Source of the DNA: an uncultured Pseudobdellovibrionaceae bacterium
GTDB taxonomy: Bacteria; Bdellovibrionota; Bdellovibrionia; Bdellovibrionales; Bdellovibrionaceae
Assembly (NCBI GenBank): GCA_937900305.1
Contig: CALCCV010000346.1
Span: 1-9,907, forward strand
Length of the DNA: 9,907 nucleotides
Direction of reading: 5' to 3'
Position 1 is the stretch's first letter, and the number at the start of each line of letters is the position of its first letter. Positions 1 to 6,433 of the stretch are shown one piece after another. The position numbers and the translations under genes are program-made. The notes beneath the pieces are model-generated. The model saw only the letters and a program-made list of their open reading frames with translations. It searched no databases and had not been told where the DNA came from.

Positions 1-47
1 CTACACAGGCGAAGACACTCTTTCCCTACACGACGCTCTTCCGATCT
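1..47 (+). other. Illumina adapter remnant at the left contig end (not genomic)
   Basis: The first 47 bases reproduce the inner part of the Illumina TruSeq HT universal (P5-side) adapter: CTACAC, then an 8-base index AGGCGAAG, then the read-1 primer site ending in CGCTCTTCCGATCT. From memory, AGGCGAAG is the standard TruSeq HT index D505. This is library sequence that survived trimming and entered the assembly. Genome sequence starts at about base 48, in the middle of a coding region. Confidence 0.98.
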
Positions 48-185
48 CGGCTCCGACTGGGCGCGCATCTCACCCAACTCTATTCGTCCTTGATTTTTTC
101 AGGGCCAAGATTGTTTGCCGATTTCGCAGAGGAGGCACGTGCAGGACGGTCAGGTGTTCGAACAGCGGGAAAGACGAGCCACTAA
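48..185 (+). CDS. pyrD: Dihydroorotate dehydrogenase (quinone), class 2, C-terminal fragment
   Basis: A reading frame enters from the left end, just after the adapter, and stops at TAA 183-185. Its 45 residues include GAHLTQLYSSLIFSGPRLF. This matches the last beta-strand and helix of class 2 dihydroorotate dehydrogenases, where the G-A-x-x-x-Q-L/I-Y-S/T segment helps bind the FMN phosphate; E. coli PyrD has GASLVQIYSGFIFKGP. The enzyme oxidises dihydroorotate to orotate in pyrimidine synthesis and passes electrons to membrane quinones. Only the end of the gene is present, because the contig breaks here. The 3' end overlaps the start of the next gene, which suggests co-transcription. The final roughly 20 residues are less typical. 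The family assignment rests on this short segment but the motif match is good. Confidence 0.8.
   Translation, partial: RLRLGAHLTQLYSSLIFSGPRLFADFAEEARAGRSGVRTAGKTSH
130..135 (+). promoter_or_regulatory. Shine-Dalgarno AGGAGG for the Nudix gene
   Basis: A perfect AGGAGG lies inside the end of pyrD, 3 nt before GTG 139. The spacing is short but usable. A second, weaker AGGA at 143-146 sits 7 nt before another in-frame GTG at 154. The TTG at 115 has no convincing site. Initiation is therefore most likely at 139 or 154. Confidence 0.5.
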
Positions 186-600
186 ACGGTTCCACTGGAT
201 TCCAGTGGTGGCCGGCGTTATCCGCAGTCACAACAAAGTCTTGATCGGTCTGCGTCCCGAAAATCACTCTCTGGCCGGCCAATGGGAATTTCCCGGCGGC
301 AAAATTGAATCTGGCGAAGGCCCCGAAGAGGCTTTGCGCCGAGAGATGCGCGAAGAGCTCGGCATCGAAGTCGACGTCGGTCGGTTGCTCTTGGCCGTCA
401 CGCACTCTTATGGCGAAGTGAATATTCTGATTTTGTTTTACGAAATTCTTTATTGGAAGGGGGAACCCAAACCCCAACACCATCAGTCCATCGAATGGAT
501 TGAACCCAAAGACTTTCACACGCGCCCCATCCCCGAGGCCAATAAGAAAGTCTTACCAAGGATTTTCAGTGCTGAGGAGCTGGCATGGCTAAAATCCTGA
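139..600 (+). CDS. mutT: MutT-type Nudix hydrolase (8-oxo-dGTP diphosphatase)
   Basis: This is a small soluble hydrolase that cleaves nucleoside diphosphates linked to another group. The MutT subgroup cleans 8-oxo-dGTP from the nucleotide pool to 8-oxo-dGMP and so prevents A:T to C:G mutations. A complete Nudix box G-x5-E-x7-R-E-U-x-E-E-x-G-U occupies residues 54-76 of the 153-residue product (GKIESGE ... REMREELGI). The preceding segment LAGQWEFPGGK is typical of MutT proper rather than ADP-ribose or ApnA hydrolases. There is no ATG before the conserved core at WIPVVAG. GTG 139 is chosen because of the AGGAGG just upstream; GTG 154 and TTG 115 are alternatives. The gene overlaps the end of pyrD, and its TGA overlaps the next start by 16 nt. 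Family certain; exact substrate inferred. Confidence 0.9.
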   Translation: MQDGQVFEQRERRATKRFHWIPVVAGVIRSHNKVLIGLRPENHSLAGQWEFPGGKIESGEGPEEALRREMREELGIEVDVGRLLLAVTHSYGEVNILILFYEILYWKGEPKPQHHQSIEWIEPKDFHTRPIPEANKKVLPRIFSAEELAWLKS

Positions 601-1700
601 TTCTCGCTCGCACTCTGCAGCCCACCGCCCTCGATCTTGCGCAGTCATTGCACCACAATCACGAAGTCACTCTGGTGACAGGCAAACACGAAGAATTCAC
701 GGGATCTTACGATTTTCCCATTCTGACATTTTTTGAAAAATGGAGTGCTCTCGAAGCTCTGCAGTTTTTGCCCGTGCTTTTGCAGATGAATCCAGAAATC
801 GTGCACACCCTTTGCCAAGATGACAAACTGTCGTTGGCCGAAACCTTCATCACCTTATGGGCCAATCGATTTCAGTCGGCCCTTTTGTCGACCTCCCTGT
901 TTCGTTTGAAGCGTCGACTGACATGGACCAATCCGATGAAACAGCTGGTTGAAAAAAGTCAGGTCGTGACGACAGCCAACGTCCCGATGATGGGTCATCT
1001 CCGAGGACTCAACATTCGGCCGAAGCGTCAATCCCGCGGAGTTTTGCCGCCGATCTTGAGAGTGAAATCGTCGCACATCGGGCGCCCGGAAATGCCCGAG
1101 TGGATGAGTCGATTGCGAACCGAACGTCTGATATTGATTCCCTTCAGCCTTGAATTTTTTGACATCACAGATCCCGCCATCGAATTTGCCAAAGTTTTCA
1201 GTGAAAAATACTTCGTGGTTTTCTTAGGCGACAACTCGGACTGGAAACTGCGCGAGAAAAAACAATTCAGCCACTACTTGCAATCCACTTCGCTGAAAGA
1301 TCGCTGGCTGTTGACTGGCGATTTGCAAGAGCACCAGGTCCAAGAGCTCCTCAGATCAGCCGAAGCTTTGTTTTTGGCTCGGCTGAAACTGTCGGTCACC
1401 GAGATCAATCGCTGGTTGCTGTTGGGTTCTACGATGCCCGTCAGTCTGATCATGGATACCAGTCAGGCGAGCATTCACTCGCAAATCTGGCGCAATCGCG
1501 AAAACTCATGGATCCTGTCTTTGCAGGACACCAAAAAAGATTTGTACGAACTGATGGATGTCGAAACACTGAAGCTTCAGCCCGAACACCTCGATGAACT
1601 TCGCACGTCGGTGTCTCTGCAACTGGATTCACCGGTCAACGAACTCAATCGTCTGTATCAAAAAGCGATCAACGAAAAAGCCCTCGGAGTTCTCAAATGA
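585..1700 (+). CDS. Divergent GT-B-fold glycosyltransferase-like protein
   Basis: A 371-residue cytoplasmic protein. ATG 585 is preceded by GAGGAG at 574-579, 5 nt away. The outline is that of a GT-B glycosyltransferase: an N-terminal Rossmann-like strand and helix (KILILARTLQPTALDLAQSL), a P-E-I-V-H-T strand end like the P-D-I-V-H of GT4 enzymes, and a C-terminal half with a FVVFLGD strand, then LLTGDLQEHQVQELLRSAE, like the 'G-x-V-x-x-x-x-L-x-x-x-Y-x-x-A' segment of GT4. The donor-binding E-x7-E signature is not recognisable: the region around Glu273 reads SVTEINRWLLLGS, without the G-F-G-x-P core. It may be a diverged enzyme, or a non-catalytic partner of the next gene, with which it shares an ATGA overlap. 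No signal peptide or membrane segment is seen. Class assignment moderate; activity unknown. Confidence 0.6.
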   Translation: MAKILILARTLQPTALDLAQSLHHNHEVTLVTGKHEEFTGSYDFPILTFFEKWSALEALQFLPVLLQMNPEIVHTLCQDDKLSLAETFITLWANRFQSALLSTSLFRLKRRLTWTNPMKQLVEKSQVVTTANVPMMGHLRGLNIRPKRQSRGVLPPILRVKSSHIGRPEMPEWMSRLRTERLILIPFSLEFFDITDPAIEFAKVFSEKYFVVFLGDNSDWKLREKKQFSHYLQSTSLKDRWLLTGDLQEHQVQELLRSAEALFLARLKLSVTEINRWLLLGSTMPVSLIMDTSQASIHSQIWRNRENSWILSLQDTKKDLYELMDVETLKLQPEHLDELRTSVSLQLDSPVNELNRLYQKAINEKALGVLK

Positions 1701-2992
1701 GTGGTCTCTCCTCCGAAAGCAGTGGCGGTGGAACGGGTGGTGGCTCTAGCGTAGATCGTGGGGAAAATTCTCGCGAAAAAAAACTGAGCATCTGTTTGAT
1801 CGGCGCGCACTTTCAAATCATGAGCCGAGCCTCAGACACCGGATTTTTGTGGCCGATTGCCAAGGGCCTGGCCATCCGTGGCCATCAAGTCACGGTGATT
1901 TCCTCGCGCAGTCCAATTGGCAAAGCCGAAGTCGTGCGCGATGGAGTTCGCATTTTGTTTTTGTTGGAAGGCCTGCCCAAAACGGTGCGAGTGCCCTTTG
2001 AAAATTTGGTTTTTGAAGCGTTTCACAAACTCACTAAAGAAAAGCCCTTCGACATTGTCCACTCGCTCGATCGATCAGGCCGTCTGGTCGGCCAACACAA
2101 ATCCACACACCGCCACAAAATGGCCTACGATGTGGAGGCCACCGAACTGGCGCAGCTGTTTTCAATTCTCGGCATGGGCCAAGAGACTGCGGGGAGTTTC
2201 GTCACCAATGGCTTCGCCCTACTTTATAAGTACGTTACAACTTACTTTGGCGGCGATCGGCGCATTTTAAATTCCGCCGACGGAATTTTTGTGACGAGTC
2301 CGCGCCAGCGCGTGGCCCTTGAGCGCTACTATCTTTATCCAGAGATGAAGACCTACCTGGTCCCCTACGGGGCCGAGGTCACCGATCTAAAACCGCGCGA
2401 ACAGACGCTCGAACTCAAGCGCTCGCTCCGTTTGCCCGAAAATAGCCACGTGGTCGTTTCGATCTCTGACATGAACGAATTGCCGCCGGCCCTCAATCTG
2501 CTGACGGCCTTTGAGCGATTGGCTGTCAAAAAACCAAATGCGTTTCTTGTTTTGATCGGCAACGGTCCAAAATTCAAAGAGATCGAGTACCAAGTTTTAA
2601 ATCTCGCCCTCGGCAGTCGCGTGATCATGACCGGCCCCGTGAAAGAACAAGAGATCGTCGATTATCTTTTGCTTGGCGAAGTTTTTGTCGAGTTGGATTC
2701 AAAGTCATCGGGCTTCGACACCCCGATGATCGAAGCGATGGCGCAAAAACGTCTGATCATCGGCTCTGAAGTCAGTCCGATCTCCTACATCATCGAGGAT
2801 GGTCTGGACGGATTTTTAATTCGACCGGCTGACACGCTTTCCCTCAGCCACCTGATGATCGAAATTTTTTCGGGCACCATCAAAGCGGCCGAGATTGGCG
2901 AGCGCGCCCGGCAAAAGGTCGTGGGGATGTTCGAAGTTCAAAAGATGGTCGAGGCGATCGAGACAGCGTATCTGGATATCGTGGGCAGGTAG
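1697..2992 (+). CDS. Glycosyltransferase family 4 (GT-B) protein
   Basis: A 431-residue protein that starts at the ATG of an ATGA overlap with the previous stop; GGAG at 1686-1689 lies 7 nt upstream. Residues 2-18 are a Gly/Ser-rich, probably disordered tail. The GT-B body begins near residue 29 (LSICLIGAHF). It contains FDIVHSLD, a VTSP acceptor-domain segment, VPYGAEV at the interdomain linker, FLVLIGNGP, VIMTGPV and finally GFDTPMIEAMA. This order is typical of GT4 transferases, which move a sugar from a nucleotide donor to lipid-linked or cell-surface glycans at the inner membrane face. One oddity: in the E-x7-E donor motif the second Glu is Glu346, but the first position is Ser338. Sugar and acceptor cannot be told. 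Likely role in LPS, capsule or another envelope glycan, acting with the upstream gene. Confidence 0.85.
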   Translation: MSGLSSESSGGGTGGGSSVDRGENSREKKLSICLIGAHFQIMSRASDTGFLWPIAKGLAIRGHQVTVISSRSPIGKAEVVRDGVRILFLLEGLPKTVRVPFENLVFEAFHKLTKEKPFDIVHSLDRSGRLVGQHKSTHRHKMAYDVEATELAQLFSILGMGQETAGSFVTNGFALLYKYVTTYFGGDRRILNSADGIFVTSPRQRVALERYYLYPEMKTYLVPYGAEVTDLKPREQTLELKRSLRLPENSHVVVSISDMNELPPALNLLTAFERLAVKKPNAFLVLIGNGPKFKEIEYQVLNLALGSRVIMTGPVKEQEIVDYLLLGEVFVELDSKSSGFDTPMIEAMAQKRLIIGSEVSPISYIIEDGLDGFLIRPADTLSLSHLMIEIFSGTIKAAEIGERARQKVVGMFEVQKMVEAIETAYLDIVGR

Positions 2993-3023
2993 GCGAGTTT
3001 TAACTGAATCTGAAAAGTCTCGC
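2993..3023 (+). other. Imperfect stem-loop directly after the glycosyltransferase stop
   Basis: GCGAG (2993-2997) pairs with CTCGC (3019-3023), and the adjoining TTTT (2998-3001) can pair with AAAA (3013-3016), leaving a 2-nt bulge and an 11-nt loop. It begins at the base after the stop codon. No run of T follows, so it is not a canonical intrinsic terminator. It could slow decay of the operon transcript or act as a weak terminator. Confidence 0.3.
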
Positions 3024-3143
3024 GTTAATGGATCGCCAAAACAGTGGCAACAGAAATGTTTCATTTGCAACTCTCCATCAAACAATCTCGGTCCAAATCA
3101 CCAAAAACACTCAGTTTTGGGCGCCGTTTCCAACCAATTTCTC

Positions 3144-3172
3144 TTGGGATTCTAAAAACTTGTCCCTATACT
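3144..3172 (+). promoter_or_regulatory. Sigma70-type promoter for the HU/IHF gene
   Basis: A -35 element TTGGGA (3144-3149) and a -10 element TATACT (3167-3172) are separated by exactly 17 nt. Transcription would begin near 3179, giving a leader of about 15 nt that contains the ribosome binding site. This fits a strongly expressed nucleoid-protein gene with its own promoter, separate from the upstream operon. Confidence 0.7.
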
Positions 3173-3193
3173 GAGCTCACACGAGGATTGCAC

Positions 3194-3475
3194 ATGACCA
3201 AGGCAGATTTAATTAACAAGATCTCAGAAAAAGCGGGCATCACGCGCGTGAAAGCTGAGATCGTCGTTAACACCGTTTTCGACTCTATGATTGAATCGCT
3301 CATGAAAGACGACCGCATCGAGATCCGCGGCTTCGGCTCCTTCGTGAATCGCAAATACGACGCCTACAAGGGCCGCAACCCGCGGACCGGCGAAGTCATC
3401 AACGTCGATGAAAAGAAACTCCCGTTTTTCAAAGTCGGCAAAGAGCTGAAGGAAGACGTGAACGGGGAAGCTTAG
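3194..3475 (+). CDS. HU/IHF-family DNA-binding protein
   Basis: A 93-residue histone-like protein that binds DNA as a dimer and bends or wraps it. It affects nucleoid packing, replication, recombination and transcription. The N-terminal helical dimerisation part (MTKADLINKISEKAG) is followed by GFGSF at 46-50, the beta-arm motif GRNPRTGE at 60-67 with the conserved intercalating Pro63, and PFFKVGKELK at 77-86. Length is right for the family. ATG 3194 is preceded by GAGGA (3183-3187) with 6 nt spacing and a promoter just upstream, so in-frame extensions toward 3044 are not real. The RGFGSF and NPRTGE arm is shared by HU and IHF-beta; some annotation pipelines would name it IHF beta. HU and IHF cannot be separated safely here. 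It converges on the following gene. Confidence 0.93.
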   Translation: MTKADLINKISEKAGITRVKAEIVVNTVFDSMIESLMKDDRIEIRGFGSFVNRKYDAYKGRNPRTGEVINVDEKKLPFFKVGKELKEDVNGEA

Positions 3476-3480
3476 GGCTT

Positions 3481-3525
3481 CGTTTAGTATCCTAAACGCT
3501 AATCACAGCTGAGCCCGAGGCTGTG
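3481..3525. terminator. Two stem-loops between convergent genes, possible bidirectional terminator
   Basis: A perfect 7-bp stem, CGTTTAG (3481-3487) with CTAAACG (3492-3498), encloses the loop TATC. A second stem, CACAGC (3504-3509) with GCTGTG (3520-3525), follows 5 nt later; its arms could alternatively refold through AGCC/GGCT. Both lie in the 81-bp gap between the HU-type gene and the convergent 692-aa gene, the usual site for shared termination. Neither strand shows a T-run after the stems, so classical intrinsic termination is doubtful. Confidence 0.4.
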
Positions 3526-3556
3526 AGGCTAGCTCATCAAGTCACGAGAATTTAGT

Positions 3557-5635
3557 TTATCGGCTCGAGGCCTTTCCACTTTTGCCTGCCGGCCCGCGCG
3601 TTTCTTTCAACATTCCTGGACAAATTTCATTGTCTTCAGGATGGGTGCAACAACCAACTCCAACAGACGCAAAATCCATCAACAGGCCAAATTGTGCAGG
3701 CTGATTTCTGTTGGCTTGATAGGTTCGGTTCACGATGACATTTTTAGGTTCGCCTTTCGCATCGTTTTCAAAAAGGAGAGACCTCGAGCCTTTCGTCAAA
3801 GTGAACTTTGGCAAATTGCAAGTCAGCGCAAAACTTGAAATGTCACTGTCCTCAGCCACCGCATTGATCATGTCGCAAAGCTTTTGATCCGTCTCCAAAT
3901 CATTCAGCTTGCCATCCACGGCCATGCCCAAGCAGATCGCAAAATTTTCAGGCAAAACATCCTTTTGATAATTGCAATAGGCATCGACGTTCGCGCAATT
4001 GCTGCGCATTTCACCGCAACCCTGATTCCCTTCCGTACCCAACAACACCTGAGCTGCTGCTGCGGGACCAGAGTCCAAAATAGCCAGGGTTGAAGCAATC
4101 GCTCCCAATCCCGCCACACTCAGCTTGGCCGTGCCTAAAGCTGCTCGCCTTAAAGATCCAGCGGACATACGTGCCGCAGAATTCGTATTCGCAACCACTA
4201 CTCCACGCCCCAATTGATTTTCCAGCTTTCCGACGAGTTTCACCCAAGGTCCCGTGGATTCCACTTTGGCCATGCTTAGAAACTTCACTCTTTCCTGTTC
4301 GGACAAGTTCGCAAGGAGTTCTTCGAACTTTAAATCCATGTTTTTGATCTTTGCTCCGTGGAGCGCACTCCAAGCTTGAAAAATGCCACGTCCCGTTTTC
4401 AGTTCGCTGTGCGCTCCAACACCTCCGGCCCTGCCCAGCCAAATTTTCGCACCTTCCAAGGCGTTCTCCTGCTGGCCTAGGGCATTCAAAACGCTCTTGA
4501 GCTGGCCGATCCTCACTTCTAGGGCGGCCTTTTGTTCGACCAAAGTGTGCTTGCCCAAAGCCTCTTGATAGACACTCGCCGACTTTTGAATTCTTTCAAA
4601 CTCCTTAGCAGCGCTCTCTCCCGCTTCGTAGATCTCATCAATTCCATCGACAGACCCAGTCTTAGGAAGTTGAATTGGATATTTCATTTTCAATTGAAGT
4701 TCCTGATCCGTCAGTGTCGCAATTGTTTGGTTTGAAGAGGTGTTTGGAAACATCTCGTTGAGTTCCTTCTGAGCTCCGAGATCGTAGGCAGCAAAAAGGT
4801 CTTTCCTCGCCTGCCGCTTGAATGACAAAACGTTTTCAGACACTTCTTGCCAACTTGAAGCGCTGGCAGCCTCTCCCAGGCTATCGATCAAACCCAGGAG
4901 GTGCTTGCGATCTGATATGGCCTGTCGGACTGCCGGTCTCCGCGCAACCAGTCCAGCTCCGCCAGCGTTTTTTTCCCCTCCGTCGACCGCACTTAGAGTC
5001 GATATGGCATGATCGAAAAGTGCGAGGTCGTTTTGGCACTCAGATAAGAGATACGCCTTTCGCATCACATTCCGCGGTCCGACTGCGTCTTGCTTTGCCT
5101 TCGCCAGCTGGCGCTCTAAGGTGGATTTAGCTTCAAGTTTAGCTGCGCCGCCGGTCGATCCGTTTAAATTTTCAACCTCTTTTGTGGCCACAGCCAATTC
5201 TTCGGCGGTCTTTTGACGCTCGAGTGAAATTTCCGCGGCCCTTCTTTTCGCCGCCTCCCTCAAATCGAATTCTGCTTTTGAAGGGCAGGCGGCCGCAGCT
5301 CTCGGAAACAACAGGCTCAAGACATACTTTTGAATGGTTTCCGACTCTAATGAGGCGATCGAACAGCTCGCATCTTCCGCCACCTCTTGAGAAGAGGCTA
5401 GCGCGGCTTTGGCCATGGCCAATCCCCCAGCACCGTAAACTCCCAACATCATTGAGCAGTCTTCGAGAGACCGAGAGCGGCAGGCAAATTGGTTGAGCAA
5501 CTTTTCCACCCGAGCCGGAAAGTCAGGATCCTTCAAGCAGGTGGTTTCCGCACGCGCGATCGCACCGATCTGCACCAAGCCGCTCAAGATAAAACCCCGC
5601 GCGAAGTGCGCCCCCATCTTCATCGTTTTGTGCAT
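3557..5635 (-). CDS. Large exported protein with two cysteine clusters, family not recognised
   Basis: A 692-residue protein with a signal peptide: basic start, hydrophobic GFILSGLVQIGAIA, and probable cleavage after Ala-Arg-Ala near residue 29. Residues about 120-185 and 340-395 are rich in Glu, Lys and Ala and probably form coiled coils. Cysteines lie at 33, 52, 60, 91, 117 and 200, and again at 540, 547, 554, 568, 587, 606, 662, 663 and 672. There are none between 201 and 539, which suggests disulfide-bonded end domains joined by a helical middle. Residues about 505-534 are hydrophobic and Ala/Gly-rich and could insert in a membrane. The end is Gly/Lys/Ser-rich. ATG 5635 is preceded by GGAG (complement of 5644-5647), 8 nt away. 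It overlaps the upstream small gene by 16 nt and is probably translated with it. I know no matching family. Confidence 0.85.
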   Translation of the reverse strand: MHKTMKMGAHFARGFILSGLVQIGAIARAETTCLKDPDFPARVEKLLNQFACRSRSLEDCSMMLGVYGAGGLAMAKAALASSQEVAEDASCSIASLESETIQKYVLSLLFPRAAAACPSKAEFDLREAAKRRAAEISLERQKTAEELAVATKEVENLNGSTGGAAKLEAKSTLERQLAKAKQDAVGPRNVMRKAYLLSECQNDLALFDHAISTLSAVDGGEKNAGGAGLVARRPAVRQAISDRKHLLGLIDSLGEAASASSWQEVSENVLSFKRQARKDLFAAYDLGAQKELNEMFPNTSSNQTIATLTDQELQLKMKYPIQLPKTGSVDGIDEIYEAGESAAKEFERIQKSASVYQEALGKHTLVEQKAALEVRIGQLKSVLNALGQQENALEGAKIWLGRAGGVGAHSELKTGRGIFQAWSALHGAKIKNMDLKFEELLANLSEQERVKFLSMAKVESTGPWVKLVGKLENQLGRGVVVANTNSAARMSAGSLRRAALGTAKLSVAGLGAIASTLAILDSGPAAAAQVLLGTEGNQGCGEMRSNCANVDAYCNYQKDVLPENFAICLGMAVDGKLNDLETDQKLCDMINAVAEDSDISSFALTCNLPKFTLTKGSRSLLFENDAKGEPKNVIVNRTYQANRNQPAQFGLLMDFASVGVGCCTHPEDNEICPGMLKETRGPAGKSGKASSR

Positions 5636-6120
5636 CGTGATTTCTCCAAATACGGTTTTCCGTTGGCATTCAAAGTCTGAAACACACAGCGTGAGGTCCG
5701 CAAGGACAGTCGAGGCCCCTGCACTCGATCACTAATTTTCGTCGAGGATGGCAAGCGAACTTGGCTCAAACAGTACCGGGAGGTGTTTTCAATCTTCGCA
5801 AGACAGTCCGCTGGGATTTTTTTGTAGCACTGATAGTACTGACCTTGAGGCGAGCAGAAATTTTTGGCAAACTGTCGCGAAAATTTTGTCCGCCAAACTT
5901 GAAATGTCATTTCGGATTTCCTAATTCTCTTGTTTAAAAAAGCTGATGGTTTTTTTTTAGAGGAGTCCAATCTAACCACCGGTCTGCTCATTTGTTGCTG
6001 CGGCTTCGTCACTGTTTTTTTTGAGCCTTTGGCCATAGCCTTTGCCACCGGTCCTTGCTGACAAACCGCCAAAAGAAACGCCAGCGCCATAACTTTTAGC
6101 GGCGAGCGAGATATTGTCAT
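5620..6120 (-). CDS. Small basic cysteine-rich exported protein, unknown function
   Basis: A 166-residue product with a signal peptide: charged start, hydrophobic core VMALAFLLAV, and probable cleavage at AKA near residue 28. Cys20 follows LLAV, but Val at -1 is a poor lipobox, so a lipoprotein is less likely. The mature part is strongly basic, has a Lys/Ser/Gln-rich linker at about 30-70, then six cysteines at 89, 98, 106, 117, 145 and 163. That even number and regular spacing suggests three disulfides in a compact periplasmic or secreted domain. No Shine-Dalgarno is visible before ATG 6120; a TAGAAT 6 nt before it could give a leaderless transcript. Its stop overlaps the start of the 692-aa gene by 16 nt, so it is the first gene of a two-gene unit. 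No family recognised. Confidence 0.75.
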   Translation of the reverse strand: MTISRSPLKVMALAFLLAVCQQGPVAKAMAKGSKKTVTKPQQQMSRPVVRLDSSKKKPSAFLNKRIRKSEMTFQVWRTKFSRQFAKNFCSPQGQYYQCYKKIPADCLAKIENTSRYCLSQVRLPSSTKISDRVQGPRLSLRTSRCVFQTLNANGKPYLEKSRCTKR

Positions 6121-6126
6121 AGTTTG

Positions 6127-6132
6127 ATTCTA
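6127..6132 (-). promoter_or_regulatory. Candidate -10 box (TAGAAT) for the small exported-protein gene
   Basis: On the minus strand TAGAAT, 5 of 6 bases of the consensus, ends 6 nt before ATG 6120. Transcription would then begin at or next to the A of the start codon, a leaderless arrangement. This agrees with the absence of a Shine-Dalgarno. The hexamer 17 nt upstream is TTTCAA, a poor -35, so the call is weak. Confidence 0.3.
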
Positions 6133-6213
6133 ACTCGATCCCTGCGCTCTTGAAAAGCCTCAAGTTTTTTGACTTTCGCCCACGTTCTTCCACAGCGCCC
6201 AGCTGTTCCAAAT

Positions 6214-6226
6214 TCTCAAGTTGAGA
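6214..6226. repeat. 13-bp perfect palindrome, possible operator
   Basis: TCTCAA-G-TTGAGA is a perfect inverted repeat with 6-bp arms and a single central base. It lies in the middle of the divergent intergenic region, about 94 nt from the minus-strand start and 208 nt from the plus-strand start. This is a plausible place for a dimeric regulator of both units. A match of this size can also arise by chance, and no second copy was noticed nearby. Confidence 0.35.
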
Positions 6227-6433
6227 CTAACTTTTCCGCGCAGGATCTAAGTCCTTCAATACAGCGCTTGCAATGTCACCCACTCAACAAATTCGCTCTG
6301 CACCTTTTATCTCAATAGATCTACCCGCATCCACACATTGAAGAACGAAGGACTACAGCCTCACGTCGAGGAGTGCCCCCAAGAATCAGGTTTAGGACTT
6401 GCGATCAATCAAACCCTTTTGAACTATATAGAG

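Larger units (their letters stand above)
6121..6433. other. Divergent intergenic region, 313 bp, no gene seen
   Basis: This gap separates the starts of two divergent exported-protein units and should hold both promoters. Reading frames extending into it lack good starts. An upstream TTG at 6338 would prolong the + strand gene but would bury its signal peptide. Visible elements are a 13-bp palindrome (6214-6226), a minus-strand TAGAAT box (6127-6132) and a TATATA (6425-6430) just before the + strand ATG. A short stem CTTGA/TCAAG followed by six T occurs at 6149-6170. No strong sigma70 promoter pair was found on either strand. Confidence 0.6.

Noticed and set aside
3044..3193. In-frame 50-residue N-terminal extension of the HU/IHF gene
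   Set aside because: It is unlike the family, and it spans the good promoter at 3144-3172 and the Shine-Dalgarno at 3183-3187. The family's normal start is ATG 3194.
5182..5496. 104-codon + strand frame opposite the 692-aa gene
   Set aside because: Antisense shadow: Pro/Arg/Ser-rich, no family features, no ribosome binding site noticed.
6149..6170. CTTGA/TCAAG hairpin followed by six T, terminator-like on the + strand
   Set aside because: The stem is only 5 bp and no + strand gene ends upstream of it. It lies in the 5' region of a minus-strand gene, so it is probably chance.
6399..6430. TTGCGA ... TATATA as a promoter for the 653-aa gene
   Set aside because: The spacer is 20 nt, too long, and the -10 would sit 3 nt before the ATG, placing the transcript start inside the signal-peptide codons.
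6338..6433. TTG start extending the 653-aa exported protein by 32 residues
   Set aside because: No ribosome binding site, and it would put the signal peptide inside the protein. Met-Arg-Arg at 6434 is a textbook signal start.
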